Below, in pieces: positions 24,489 through 33,927 of a stretch of 64,000 nt of DNA. The DNA lies in NCBI GenBank assembly GCA_017443895.1, contig JAFSXU010000060.1, forward strand, positions 84,525 through 148,524, in the 5' to 3' direction. The DNA comes from Clostridia bacterium (GTDB lineage: Bacteria > Bacillota > Clostridia > UBA1381). The notes under the pieces are model-generated. The model made no database searches. It worked only from the letters and a program-made list of their open reading frames with translations, and was not told the origin of the DNA. How positions within the stretch are numbered: the stretch's first letter is position 1; the number at the start of each line of letters is the position of its first letter. The position numbers and the translations under genes are program-made.

Positions 24489-25430
24489 ATGCGAGCAAAC
24501 GATAAAAACAGCAGGACAAAACAAAAAAGCAAATTCGCAAAAAGGTTGTCCGACAGCAAGTATTTGTTATTGATGATTGCACCGTGTGTACTGTATTTTA
24601 TAATTTTTAAATATTGGCCTATGTTCGGACTGATAACATCATTTCAAAATTACAGTGTTTTTAAAGGCATTACCGGGAGTGAGTGGGTAGGATTTAAACA
24701 CTATAGCACATTTTTCCATGATCCGTATTTCTTTACGGTATTAAAAAATACCTTGCTTTTGGGTATATTTAATACAGCATGGAATTTTCCGATGCCTATA
24801 ATCCTTGCATTGGTAATAAACGAGATAAGGAGCAATAAGTTAAAGAAATTTACGCAGACAGTAAGCTATTTTCCGCATTTTATTTCGGTCGTTATACTTT
24901 GCGGAATGGTAATGTCGTGTTTATCGCCAAGGGGCGGAATTGTAAATAATATCGTTGTTCTCTTCGGCGGCAAGCCGATAAATTTCATATCCGATCCTAA
25001 GTATTTCAGAACAATATATATTGCATCGGGGATTTGGCAGACAACCGGCTGGGGCACTATAATATACCTTGCCGCACTTACGGGAGTAAATGTTGAGCTT
25101 TATGATGCGGCGGCGGTTGACGGTGCAAACAGATGGCAAAAACTCTGGAATGTAACGCTTCCTGCAATAATTCCAACGATTGTAGTTGTGCTTATTATGA
25201 GTGTGGGACGGTCGGTAACGATAGGCTTTGACAAGGTGTTCCTTTTGCAAAATGATGCAAATATTTCAACATCTGAGGTTATAAGTACATATGAGTACGA
25301 AAGAGGTATTATAAAAGGCAATTACAGTTATTCTGCGGCTATCGGTTTATTTATGTCGGTTATATCATCGCTTCTTGTTATTATGACCAATACAATTTCC
25401 CGTAAGCTGTCAGACACTGCACTGTGGTAA
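24489..25430 (+). CDS. ABC sugar transporter permease, LplB/UgpA type
   Basis: About 313 residues from ATG 24489, chosen because AAGGGA ends at 24480, 8 nt upstream; ATG 24480 overlaps the ribosome site. There are six hydrophobic segments and the EAA-type loop YDAAAVDGANRWQKLWNVTLPAI near 205-230, which contacts the ATPase. The start LLLMIAPCVLYFIIFKYWPMFGL is typical of LplB-type permeases for oligosaccharides. The partners are the permease at 25445 and the lipoprotein at 26370. No ATPase gene is in the operon, as is normal for systems sharing a common MsmX/MsmK-type ATPase. It is the first gene behind regulon promoter B. Confidence 0.88.
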   Translation: MRANDKNSRTKQKSKFAKRLSDSKYLLLMIAPCVLYFIIFKYWPMFGLITSFQNYSVFKGITGSEWVGFKHYSTFFHDPYFFTVLKNTLLLGIFNTAWNFPMPIILALVINEIRSNKLKKFTQTVSYFPHFISVVILCGMVMSCLSPRGGIVNNIVVLFGGKPINFISDPKYFRTIYIASGIWQTTGWGTIIYLAALTGVNVELYDAAAVDGANRWQKLWNVTLPAIIPTIVVVLIMSVGRSVTIGFDKVFLLQNDANISTSEVISTYEYERGIIKGNYSYSAAIGLFMSVISSLLVIMTNTISRKLSDTALW

Positions 25431-25444
25431 GAGGGGGGGATTAT

Positions 25445-26314
25445 ATGTTTAAGAAAATTTTTAACGGCGATACCCTTTTTGAATTGATAAAATGCTTGAT
25501 TATCATCTTGACAATCGTAGTATCGGTATATCCCTTGCTCTATATTTTTTCTGTTTCGATAAGTGATCCTATAGAGGTTATGAAAGGGAATGTGGTGCTT
25601 TGGCCAAAGGGCTTTTGCCTTGACTCATATAAAGAGGTAATGAAAAATCCAAATATCATAACAGGTTATGTAAACACGGTTATATATGTTGTTGTGGGAA
25701 CGGCTCTATCCGTTGCGGTTACAACATTAGGGGCGTATGCACTGTCAAACAAGAGGTTAATCTTCAGAAAATTTTTCAACAAGATGTTTGTATTTACAAT
25801 GTTTTTCAGTGGCGGAATGATTCCTACATATCTTGTTATAAAGTGGTGCGGATTGCTGAATTCTATGTGGTCATTCCTTTTGATGGGAGCGGTGTCGGTG
25901 TATAACCTGATAGTTATGCGCTCATTCTTTGAGGGCTTGCCCAAGGAGCTTGAAGAATCCGCCTTTATTGACGGGGCAAATGATTTAAGAGTATTTTTCT
26001 CAATAATTATGCCATGCTCAAAGGCGATAATTTCAACTATGGTTTTGTTTTATGCGGTTGGTATTTGGAACTCGTTTTTGTGGCCGTTCCTGCTTTTGGA
26101 CGATAAAGCAAAATATCCGTTGCAGGTGGTTTTAAGGCAGATAATAATTTCAGGCGATACAAAAATGTCAAACTCAACAAGCGATGTATCAACTCTTCCC
26201 GAAACCATAAAATATGCAACTATATTCTTCTCCGTTCTTCCAATACTATGCGTATATCCGTTTGTACAAAAGTATTTTGTAAAGGGTGTAATGATAGGCG
26301 GAGTAAAAGGTTAA
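25445..26314 (+). CDS. ABC sugar transporter permease, YtcP/UgpE type
   Basis: 289 residues from ATG 25445, preceded by a G-rich ribosome site (AGAGGGGGG); an in-frame GTG inside the previous gene is disregarded. Six membrane segments are visible, with the EAA loop as LEESAFIDGANDLRVFFSIIMP near 165-186 and the terminal VQKYFVKGVMIGGVKG common to this group. It pairs with the LplB-type permease 14 bp upstream to form the membrane channel for an oligosaccharide importer. Confidence 0.88.
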   Translation: MFKKIFNGDTLFELIKCLIIILTIVVSVYPLLYIFSVSISDPIEVMKGNVVLWPKGFCLDSYKEVMKNPNIITGYVNTVIYVVVGTALSVAVTTLGAYALSNKRLIFRKFFNKMFVFTMFFSGGMIPTYLVIKWCGLLNSMWSFLLMGAVSVYNLIVMRSFFEGLPKELEESAFIDGANDLRVFFSIIMPCSKAIISTMVLFYAVGIWNSFLWPFLLLDDKAKYPLQVVLRQIIISGDTKMSNSTSDVSTLPETIKYATIFFSVLPILCVYPFVQKYFVKGVMIGGVKG

Positions 26315-26369
26315 ACAAGGTATTATTAAATTTAAATATACACAATAAAAAAGTTTGGAGGGTTTTTTT

Positions 26370-27869
26370 ATGAAAAGAAGATTATTGGCAGGAGCGCTGG
26401 CTGTTTGTTCATTATTTGTTACGGCAGGCTGTTCGGGCGGCACTTCAAAAAAGGCGTCCGATGAAGAGCTTAATATTATGGTATTGTCGCATAATACATA
26501 CAGCTATCAGGACGGCTGGTGGATATGGGATAAGCTCCAGGAGAAAACGGGCATTAAATTAAATATCACCGCTGTTCCGCAGACAAATTACGGTGAAAAA
26601 TTAAATATTACCGTTGCATCGGGTGAGGCTCCCGATATTATTGCAATGGATGTTCATCAGGGTACGCAGCTTGGTATGCAGGGTGCCTTAACACCTGTAT
26701 CGGAGCTTGCAAAAAAAGCACCTAATCTTGAAAACTACATTAAGGACAACAAAGAAATATACGGACAGTTCCTTGCAGGTGACGGCGAGGCATATGTTGT
26801 GCCTACAGACGGCTATGCTGAGGATCAGAAGATGGGCTGGCTCTACAGAAAAGATATATTTGAAAAGCACAACTTAAAGGTTCCGACAAATGAAGAAGAG
26901 CTTTATCAGGTTTTAAAGAAGCTAAAGGAGCTATATCCGTCGTCATATCCGTTGTGTATGAGATCGTATGCATCAAGAATGTCACTTTTCTTTACACAGT
27001 GGGGAACAGGCAGAGATTATTATTATGATACCGAGAACAAAACATGGAAATTCGGACCTCTTGATGCAGAATACAAGAAGGCTACGGAATTTATGAACAG
27101 GCTCTATGCAGAGGAGTTAATTCCGCCTGATTTTCTTACACTTTCAACAGAGGATTGGCAGAGCTTGTTATCAACAGATCAGAGCTTTATAACAATTGAC
27201 TATATGGTAAGAATTGATTTCTTTAACAGTATGCTAAGAGGGCAAAATCCTGACTATACCATGGCATTTATGCCACCTGCGGCATTTGGTGAAAACGGAA
27301 GAGCAGTTCTTTATAACACTATGTTTGATGCGCAGTCTGTAGGTGTTTATTCAAAAACCAAAAAGCTCGATACGGTATGCAAATTCCTTGATTTTATGTA
27401 TTCAGAGGAAGGACAGGAGCTTACCACATGGGGCGAAGAGGGCGTTACATATACATTAAATGCCGATGGAGAAAAGGACTTCAGCAAATATGCAAGCAGA
27501 ACTGATTTTATAAAAGAGTTCGGAATGTATTCATCGGGTACGCATCTTGTTGATAACGGAAACTCATTCATCTGCATAATGTCGGACGAGCAAAGAAAAG
27601 CATTCAAAGACAGCGAGCAGTATGACATACCGTTTGATCCAAGACCTATATATACGGACGAAGAGTATGATAAATACATCAATAATATAAGCACACCGCT
27701 TTTGAAGTATGTAAACGAGCAGATGTCAAACTTCATTATGGGAACGAAGCCAATGTCTGAATGGGACAGCGTTGCCGATTACATAAAGAAAAACGGAATA
27801 GACGATGTTATCGGATTTTACAATGCAGGCACAAAGCGTGCGCAGGATATAATAAGTAAATTAAAGTAA
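26370..27869 (+). CDS. Extracellular solute-binding lipoprotein of the oligosaccharide importer
   Basis: 499 residues from ATG 26370 (GGAGGG nine bases upstream). The lipobox VTAGC gives a lipidated Cys near residue 20, so the mature protein is anchored to the outer face of the membrane. The size and sequence (ASGEAPDIIAMD near 83-94, SVADYIKKNG near the end) match the large LplA/YtcQ family-1 binding proteins that capture oligosaccharides. It is the third gene of the importer operon and is followed by a stable hairpin that could raise its mRNA level above that of the downstream regulator. Given the lyase and GH88 genes, the ligand may be an unsaturated uronate oligosaccharide; this is inferred. 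Confidence 0.88.
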   Translation: MKRRLLAGALAVCSLFVTAGCSGGTSKKASDEELNIMVLSHNTYSYQDGWWIWDKLQEKTGIKLNITAVPQTNYGEKLNITVASGEAPDIIAMDVHQGTQLGMQGALTPVSELAKKAPNLENYIKDNKEIYGQFLAGDGEAYVVPTDGYAEDQKMGWLYRKDIFEKHNLKVPTNEEELYQVLKKLKELYPSSYPLCMRSYASRMSLFFTQWGTGRDYYYDTENKTWKFGPLDAEYKKATEFMNRLYAEELIPPDFLTLSTEDWQSLLSTDQSFITIDYMVRIDFFNSMLRGQNPDYTMAFMPPAAFGENGRAVLYNTMFDAQSVGVYSKTKKLDTVCKFLDFMYSEEGQELTTWGEEGVTYTLNADGEKDFSKYASRTDFIKEFGMYSSGTHLVDNGNSFICIMSDEQRKAFKDSEQYDIPFDPRPIYTDEEYDKYINNISTPLLKYVNEQMSNFIMGTKPMSEWDSVADYIKKNGIDDVIGFYNAGTKRAQDIISKLK

Positions 27870-27913
27870 CAAAAACTCAATCAAGAGATAATACTAAAGG
27901 GCTGAGCAGATAA

Positions 27914-27945
27914 CCCACCTGTCGCCGTAAATGGCGGCAGGTGGG
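27914..27945 (+). other. Very stable intercistronic hairpin after the binding-protein gene
   Basis: CCCACCTGTCGCC and GGCGGCAGGTGGG pair along 13 bp (one G-U) around GTAAAT. There is no T-run, so it is unlikely to terminate efficiently. Such hairpins commonly protect the abundant binding-protein mRNA from 3' decay. Confidence 0.7.
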
Positions 27946-28001
27946 GTGTAGAGGGCATAAAATAGCCGTACAGCTTTTAGGTCAAGAAGGGTTTGGTCGT
28001 T

Positions 28002-30221
28002 ATGAAATGGTCATTATTTAAGCTTTTGAAAAACAGGTCGAATACATATAAGCTGTATTTGCGTGCATTTATCATTGCATTTCCGATGATAATTGTATTT
28101 GGTATGGCAGAGTTTTTTGTTTCGCACAGTATTGTAAAAAGCACGGTAGTTGATATTTGTAACGACAGACTCGGTAATTTTGCCCAGACCATGGACGAAT
28201 ATTTTAAAAATGTATCCGTAATAAGCTCGGATATGCGATTTATAGATGCCGGTGAATACAGAGACCGTCCTGTGCCAAACGCATGGGATTACAAAGAGCT
28301 GGTGGAGTCGGCAAAGAATTTTTCGGATAAAAATTCGGGTATGAGCGTGATTTTCTATACTCCGGGCAGTAATAAAATAAGCTGTGAGTTCGGGACATAT
28401 GACGCACAGAAGTACTTTGACAGGGTGCTTTCAAGCGATGATAAGGAAAACGGGTTTACCTTAAAAGATTTTAAAGAATGCAGTGAAAGAAAAATATACA
28501 AGCAGTCAAGGTATAATCACTCAACCGATTATATTGTATGCCTTATGGACAGCTCGCTTTTACATAATGCAAGGGTGGCATTGCTTATTGACACCGATGT
28601 TTTTAATTCGATTTACGGAGATAATTTTGCTATTTTCGATGATGACGGCAAAAATGTGTATGCAGGCAACGAGCTGATACGACAGGCAGATATCCGATTT
28701 GACACGGACAAGTTAAACAGCGTCAGGATTGACACTACATCATATGTATACCTTGTAAGACGCTCGGCAATATACAACTGGAATTATGTTGCATTTATTC
28801 CAAAGAGCCAGTTTAATTACAGAATGGTTTTACTGCTGTATCTGTTTTGTGCGTTTATAATCCTGTTCTCTCTGATATGGCTTGTATATTCGCTTGTTAT
28901 GACCAACAAAATATATAAGCCTATACGGGATTTTAAGACAAAGGTAGTTGAGGTTCCGCAGTTTGACAATGCCCGTGACGATTTTGACGATATTTACCGC
29001 ATTATAAAAGAAACGGGAACAAATCACAGTGAGCTTCGCAAAATGCACAAACTGCTTTTGGATAAATACCATGTTGCATTGCTTAAAAATATGATGGATA
29101 TAAGCGATAAAGAAGGCTATGACAGTGCTTTTTTAGAGGGAATATTACTCAAAAACTATGTTGTTATAGATTGCTTTATAAGCTGTGCAGGGAATACCTC
29201 TGAGACTAAAAATCGCCATGTACAAGAGGTAGAGCAAAGTCTGTGTGATTTTATTGCCGATACATATGACGGTATGGCAGATATTGCAATGAATATAGAA
29301 GCAGGCTGTAATGAAAGAGTATTGATAATCACATTATCAGACGGCAATTTTAGTGTCGCAGATTTTGTGCGGCAAATAAAAAGATTTGTCAAAAAGGAAA
29401 TAATGTATCCGTTCTTTGCAAAAATAGTTATAAGCAATATGTACGAAACAGAGGGCGATATAGAAAAGGCATATAAGTCGGTACGCCAAACTGCCGATTG
29501 CCTTTCCGTTGAGGTGGCAAACGAGGTTTTGTGCGAAACGGATAAAAATGATTTTATTGATGAAGTGGGTGCAGAGTTGATAAGCAGGAAGTTTGAAGAG
29601 TTAAGAAAAGATAAGTTCAGAAAAATTAAAAATGTATTTGATGATGTGCTAAAGATTGCATCTGATCAAAAGATGCCAAGACACTATATTCGCAGGCAGT
29701 TTTTCACTGTCTTTGAAAAGCTGGCAAGTGATATAGGTTTATTTGAAAGTCAGTTTGCAGATGAATGCTTTACCATAAGAGAGAAGATTTTATACGCAAA
29801 TACAGTTGATGATTTTGATGACATTGCGCAGTCTGTATCGGCAATTCAAAGTGAGTATAAGGTTTCGGGGGCAAACAGCAGTAATAACGACAAAATAATT
29901 GAGGAAATAAAGCTGTATGTGAATGAAAACTATAGCGACCATAATCTTTCACTTACATTATTGGCAGATATTTATGACCGCTCGCCGGTGTATCTGTCAA
30001 GACTTTTTAAACAAAAAACAGGAATTAAATTTACCGACTATGTTAAGCAAATACGCTTGCGCGAAGCGGAAAATCTCTTGCTTGAAAAGAGCAACGAATA
30101 CACCGTAAGTATGATTGCCGATATGGTTGGCTACACTGATGTAAATCATTTTATTAAAACCTTTAAAGCGGAGTTTGGCAAGACCCCGGGGCAGATTAAA
30201 AATACCAATAAAGATATGTAG
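28002..30221 (+). CDS. Membrane-bound AraC-family one-component regulator
   Basis: 739 residues from ATG 28002; an in-frame TTG nine bases earlier is less likely. A membrane segment lies near 20-42, then an extracellular sensor region to about 275 with Cache-like features (DICNDRLGNFAQTMDEYF, then a final strand before the second membrane segment). The second membrane segment is near 280-305, followed by a linker, a middle cytoplasmic region, and a C-terminal AraC DNA-binding domain (about 640-735) with SLTLLADIYDRSPVYLSRLFK and VSMIADMVGYTDVNHFIKTFK as the two helix-turn-helix units. This type senses an extracellular ligand, often with the binding protein, and activates nearby sugar-uptake genes. 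It is the obvious candidate to bind the shared promoter element at 19613, 24365 and 57183. Confidence 0.85.
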   Translation: MKWSLFKLLKNRSNTYKLYLRAFIIAFPMIIVFGMAEFFVSHSIVKSTVVDICNDRLGNFAQTMDEYFKNVSVISSDMRFIDAGEYRDRPVPNAWDYKELVESAKNFSDKNSGMSVIFYTPGSNKISCEFGTYDAQKYFDRVLSSDDKENGFTLKDFKECSERKIYKQSRYNHSTDYIVCLMDSSLLHNARVALLIDTDVFNSIYGDNFAIFDDDGKNVYAGNELIRQADIRFDTDKLNSVRIDTTSYVYLVRRSAIYNWNYVAFIPKSQFNYRMVLLLYLFCAFIILFSLIWLVYSLVMTNKIYKPIRDFKTKVVEVPQFDNARDDFDDIYRIIKETGTNHSELRKMHKLLLDKYHVALLKNMMDISDKEGYDSAFLEGILLKNYVVIDCFISCAGNTSETKNRHVQEVEQSLCDFIADTYDGMADIAMNIEAGCNERVLIITLSDGNFSVADFVRQIKRFVKKEIMYPFFAKIVISNMYETEGDIEKAYKSVRQTADCLSVEVANEVLCETDKNDFIDEVGAELISRKFEELRKDKFRKIKNVFDDVLKIASDQKMPRHYIRRQFFTVFEKLASDIGLFESQFADECFTIREKILYANTVDDFDDIAQSVSAIQSEYKVSGANSSNNDKIIEEIKLYVNENYSDHNLSLTLLADIYDRSPVYLSRLFKQKTGIKFTDYVKQIRLREAENLLLEKSNEYTVSMIADMVGYTDVNHFIKTFKAEFGKTPGQIKNTNKDM

Positions 30222-30288
30222 TATATCGGGTGAGCGTTATGCCATAAATGATATTTATACTGCCCAAGGTCGCAGAATGGAGATAATT

Positions 30289-31269
30289 ATGAAAGCACAT
30301 AGATTTTTTATCGCATTAACACTTGCAATGTCCATATCAACAGCTGTATTTGCGGATATGGACATAACTACAAATTCAAATACCGTTACAATAAAAGGTA
30401 CTGTGCCTAACGCAAAGGGTGAGTATGTAAACATTATTGTCCAATCAAGCAACGGCGATCTTATTTATGTAGGTCAGGAGGAGCTTGATACACAAGGCTC
30501 TTTTTCGGTACAGTATGAGCTCTCGGAAAATGAAAAAGGTGAGCACAGGGTAACGGTTGTTTCAGATAACACAGGTGATAAGCCTATGGTAAAGGGATAT
30601 GTATTTGGCGCACAAGCTGATGAAACAAAGCCCGTTATAAAGCCTTCGGGCGGAGGCAACTCCGGCGGAGGCGGCGGTGGTTCGTCCTCGTCATACATAT
30701 CGGGCGCGTCAAATCTTATAGTTGCGCAGATACAAGACGGCGCTACGCCGTTTTTGGACATAGCAAGCCACTGGGCAAAAAGCGAGATAGAAAATGCATA
30801 TACCAATCATTGGATAAGCGGAGTAAGCGAGAACATGTTTGCTCCCGATACTGCAATAAACCGTGCGGAGCTTGCAACCCTGCTTGTAAGGAGGTTTAAC
30901 ATAACCTCCCAAACGGCTCGGAATGAATTTTTGGATATATCTGATAATGATTGGTTTGAGCAGTATATAAGCATTTTACATAGCAAGGGTATAGTTGACG
31001 GCTACGGTGATGTATTTTTGCCCCAAAAACAGGTAACAAGACAGGAAGCGGCTAAAATGATAATGCTCGCATCGGGAAAGCGTATTGACGAAATGCTCAA
31101 TTCCGATGGTTTATTTTCCGATGATGCTTTGATAAGCGATTGGGCAAAACCGTATATTTATACAGCTAACCGTCTGGGCATTATAAAGGGCAAGGACGGT
31201 AATGTATTTGACCCTGAGGGTAGAGCAACAAGAGCCGAGATAGTAGTAATGCTTAGCAGGATTGATTAA
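30289..31269 (+). CDS. S-layer-homology (SLH) surface protein
   Basis: 326 residues from ATG 30289, which has TGGAGA six bases upstream. A signal peptide ends near AVFA (about residue 21). Next is a small beta-sandwich region (about 22-115, with NTVTIKGTVPNAKGEYVNIIV), a glycine/serine hinge, and three SLH repeats filling the C-terminal half (FLDIASHWAKSEIENA; FLDISDNDWFEQYISILHSKG; SDWAKPYIYTANRLGI). SLH repeats bind pyruvylated wall polymers, so this protein sits on the cell surface. It is the one clear surface anchor in the locus. It follows the AraC-type regulator gene and precedes a run of exported proteins. Confidence 0.86.
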   Translation: MKAHRFFIALTLAMSISTAVFADMDITTNSNTVTIKGTVPNAKGEYVNIIVQSSNGDLIYVGQEELDTQGSFSVQYELSENEKGEHRVTVVSDNTGDKPMVKGYVFGAQADETKPVIKPSGGGNSGGGGGGSSSSYISGASNLIVAQIQDGATPFLDIASHWAKSEIENAYTNHWISGVSENMFAPDTAINRAELATLLVRRFNITSQTARNEFLDISDNDWFEQYISILHSKGIVDGYGDVFLPQKQVTRQEAAKMIMLASGKRIDEMLNSDGLFSDDALISDWAKPYIYTANRLGIIKGKDGNVFDPEGRATRAEIVVMLSRID

Positions 31270-31285
31270 AGGAGGGCGGTAAAAA

Positions 31286-32890
31286 ATGAAAACAAAAATT
31301 CTTGTATTATTGAGCGTTGTTTTTACTTTTGTTCTCCAGGCACACTCATTTGCAGCACCTGCATACAAGTATGATGAAACCTTTGATACATATGAGGCAG
31401 AGAAGGCACCGCCCACAAGTGTGTTCCATGTGGGAGGATCGGGAACGGTACTGATAAAGGAAATTGATGAAAACAATGTGCTTTCATTTGAAATGACTCC
31501 AAACGGCCAGTACCGTATAAATAATATTGTTCCTGTATACGGGCTTTCGGGGAAGCGCTTTGTGTTTGAAGAAAAGCTCAAAGTCGGAAGCAATGTGTCA
31601 ATATATGCACAGCTCTATACAGGTATGTCGCAAAACGATAACTATAAGGCAGGAAAAAACCGTATTATATTCAATGCTGTTTCGGGAAATATTCAAAACC
31701 ATGACGGAAATGTAATCATACAGGATGCATACACTCCCGATACCTGGTTTGGTGTTAAAACCGTATTTTACAAGGACGGGACAGATATAAAATACGATAT
31801 ACATATAGTAAACGAAAAAAATGAGATAGTAAAATCGGCATACGGAAATTCCACCTCCGCCGATTTTGGAGGAACGCTGACAAGCTCGGGAAGTCTCAGA
31901 ATAAGAAATATGGCGCTTGGCGATACAAAAAACGGACAAACCGATACCGTTTATCTTGATGACATCAGGGTATATGAGGCGACTGCTCCTAAGATAAGCA
32001 ATATTTCCGTAAGCGGAATAATGAAGGTCGGTGTGGAGCTGGCACTTGATTATCAATATCAGGATGACTACGGCAATGCGGATAAGAGTATTGTTCAATG
32101 GTACAGAGACGGAGTGGAAATAGACGGCGCAACAGCTTCTAAGTATGTTTTACAGGAAGCGGATTACCAAAAGACCATTTCCGTTTCCGTAACTCCAAAA
32201 AGCACGGTAAGCCAAGCAGGCGAGAGTACAAGCTATAGTGTCGGTCAGGTTTTAAAATTACAGAATAAAATACCTGTTGCAAGTGAGCTTAGCATTGACG
32301 GCACAGCCGAGGCAGGCGCTACCTTAACGGCACAATACACATATGACGGTGAAGAAAATGTTGACGAGGGCGACACCCAAATCACATGGTACAAAAAAAA
32401 CGAATTAACACAGGCAGTTAAAGTCGGAGACAGCATAAGCTATACGGTGTCGCAGTCGGACGAGGGATATTATATATATTTTACCGTTGTGCCAAAGGAT
32501 AAGGACGGTACGGTCGGAGGAGAGTATAAGTCCGATGAAATTTACATTAACGAAAAACCGTATGTTGAGTTTACAAATTCAAGATTTTATCGTGGCTTTG
32601 GCGATATTAAAACAAATCTTTCGTCAATCGCTCAGGGTACAGTCTCATTTGAAGTGACGGCAGGTGCTCTATCGGATACGGATAAGAATGCCACTGTGGT
32701 TGCAATGCTTATAAACGGTGATGTGACGGAAAATATGATAGTGTTCCCCGTATCGGATTTAAAGAGCAAAAGAACATATGCAGGAAGTTTTAAAGTATCA
32801 ACGGCAAAAGGCCGTCAGATAAAGATTGTTGCATATAATTCACTTGAGGATAAGAAGATAATAAGCAGTAGCATTTTGAGCTTGAAATAG
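31286..32890 (+). CDS. Exported LamG-like / Ig-like repeat protein
   Basis: 534 residues. A signal peptide ends near SFA (about residue 23). A LamG-like module covers about 25-235 and closes with TVYLDDIRVYEA. Two Ig-like repeats of the type with IVQWYRDG and ITWYKKNE follow (about 240-325 and 330-430). A last beta-rich region (about 435-534) resembles the C-terminal domains of neighbouring exported proteins. There is no catalytic motif. It probably binds carbohydrate or acts as a structural surface component. AAAGGAGG lies upstream, and the gene is 16 bp after the SLH gene and 10 bp before the next. Confidence 0.72.
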   Translation: MKTKILVLLSVVFTFVLQAHSFAAPAYKYDETFDTYEAEKAPPTSVFHVGGSGTVLIKEIDENNVLSFEMTPNGQYRINNIVPVYGLSGKRFVFEEKLKVGSNVSIYAQLYTGMSQNDNYKAGKNRIIFNAVSGNIQNHDGNVIIQDAYTPDTWFGVKTVFYKDGTDIKYDIHIVNEKNEIVKSAYGNSTSADFGGTLTSSGSLRIRNMALGDTKNGQTDTVYLDDIRVYEATAPKISNISVSGIMKVGVELALDYQYQDDYGNADKSIVQWYRDGVEIDGATASKYVLQEADYQKTISVSVTPKSTVSQAGESTSYSVGQVLKLQNKIPVASELSIDGTAEAGATLTAQYTYDGEENVDEGDTQITWYKKNELTQAVKVGDSISYTVSQSDEGYYIYFTVVPKDKDGTVGGEYKSDEIYINEKPYVEFTNSRFYRGFGDIKTNLSSIAQGTVSFEVTAGALSDTDKNATVVAMLINGDVTENMIVFPVSDLKSKRTYAGSFKVSTAKGRQIKIVAYNSLEDKKIISSSILSLK

Positions 32891-32900
32891 GAGGAAACTT

Positions 32901-33896
32901 ATGAAAAAGGTTACTTTATCAGGTATTATTGTTGCAGTCGGCGCTGTTTTGTTATCTGTGGTGCAGACAGCTTACGCCGCCGACACAATAACAATAGACA
33001 ACAGGCTCTTTTCTGATAATTTTGAGTCATATAATGTCGGCGATGCGCCCGATAATGCTACATATTCCGGTTTTAATGATATATCTTTGCCGACAGCCAC
33101 GGTCTATTCGGATAACGGCAACAAAGTCCTCAATTTAAGCTGTGACAAGGACACTGCAAGCGAAAAGTACGGAGAAATAGCGTATTCAAAACGCTTCGGA
33201 GCATCGGGCGGTTCATGGAAAATGAATGTGACAGACATTTGTGGCAACGGTGTTTTGGGATTGGGCTTTAGAGGAACAAGCTCTGCACAGAAGCTGTTTC
33301 CGCTGGTAATTGACGGCGGAAAGTTTAAAAACGGCATTACGGGCGAGTATCTGCTTGACTGTAACCAAAACCAAAATTATGCAATAGAATTTTTGTATAA
33401 TCCCAAAAACGGCACACTTGAAATTCTTATTGACGGCTCTCGGTCTGTGTCTTTTGATTGGTCAAGTGTTTCCAATGCACCGGATCTTAGCGCATCAACA
33501 ACAACCTTGAGAATGAAGCTTGAGGGTTCAACAGAGTACAATACATCATATTTCATTGATGATTTGGTGTTGAGTGAACCGAAAATGCAGATTGATAATT
33601 TTGCGTATTTTGATGAGTCGGGTGAGGAAATGACTTCATTAAAATCGGGAGAGGTAACGGTTAATGCCGAGTTTACAAATTTTGAGGCTCAGTCAAAGAA
33701 GATAGGGATTTTTAACCGCGTATCAAACGGAAAAAAGGTTGTGGAAATTACATATTCGGAATTTGTAATTGATGGGAGCGACAAGGCACAAATTAGGTTC
33801 AGCGTTCCCGATGGAGACGGTTATGAGGCTGAAACAATAATCGTTATGCCTGATGATGATTACAGACCGCTATGCAAAAGTATAGAGATAGATTAG
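32901..33896 (+). CDS. Exported LamG-like protein
   Basis: 331 residues. A signal peptide ends near AYA (about residue 26). A single LamG-like module (about 35-230) contains LFSDNFESYNVGDAP at the start and SYFIDDLVLSEP at the end, followed by a small beta domain (about 232-331). The overall design equals the N-terminal parts of the larger lyases at 33928 and 42013, without any catalytic domain. Carbohydrate binding is the likeliest role. It has a perfect AGGAGG and a 10-bp gap from the previous gene. Confidence 0.7.
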   Translation: MKKVTLSGIIVAVGAVLLSVVQTAYAADTITIDNRLFSDNFESYNVGDAPDNATYSGFNDISLPTATVYSDNGNKVLNLSCDKDTASEKYGEIAYSKRFGASGGSWKMNVTDICGNGVLGLGFRGTSSAQKLFPLVIDGGKFKNGITGEYLLDCNQNQNYAIEFLYNPKNGTLEILIDGSRSVSFDWSSVSNAPDLSASTTTLRMKLEGSTEYNTSYFIDDLVLSEPKMQIDNFAYFDESGEEMTSLKSGEVTVNAEFTNFEAQSKKIGIFNRVSNGKKVVEITYSEFVIDGSDKAQIRFSVPDGDGYEAETIIVMPDDDYRPLCKSIEID

Positions 33897-33927
33897 TGTA
33901 CAAGGCATAAGAATGGGGGGATTTTTT

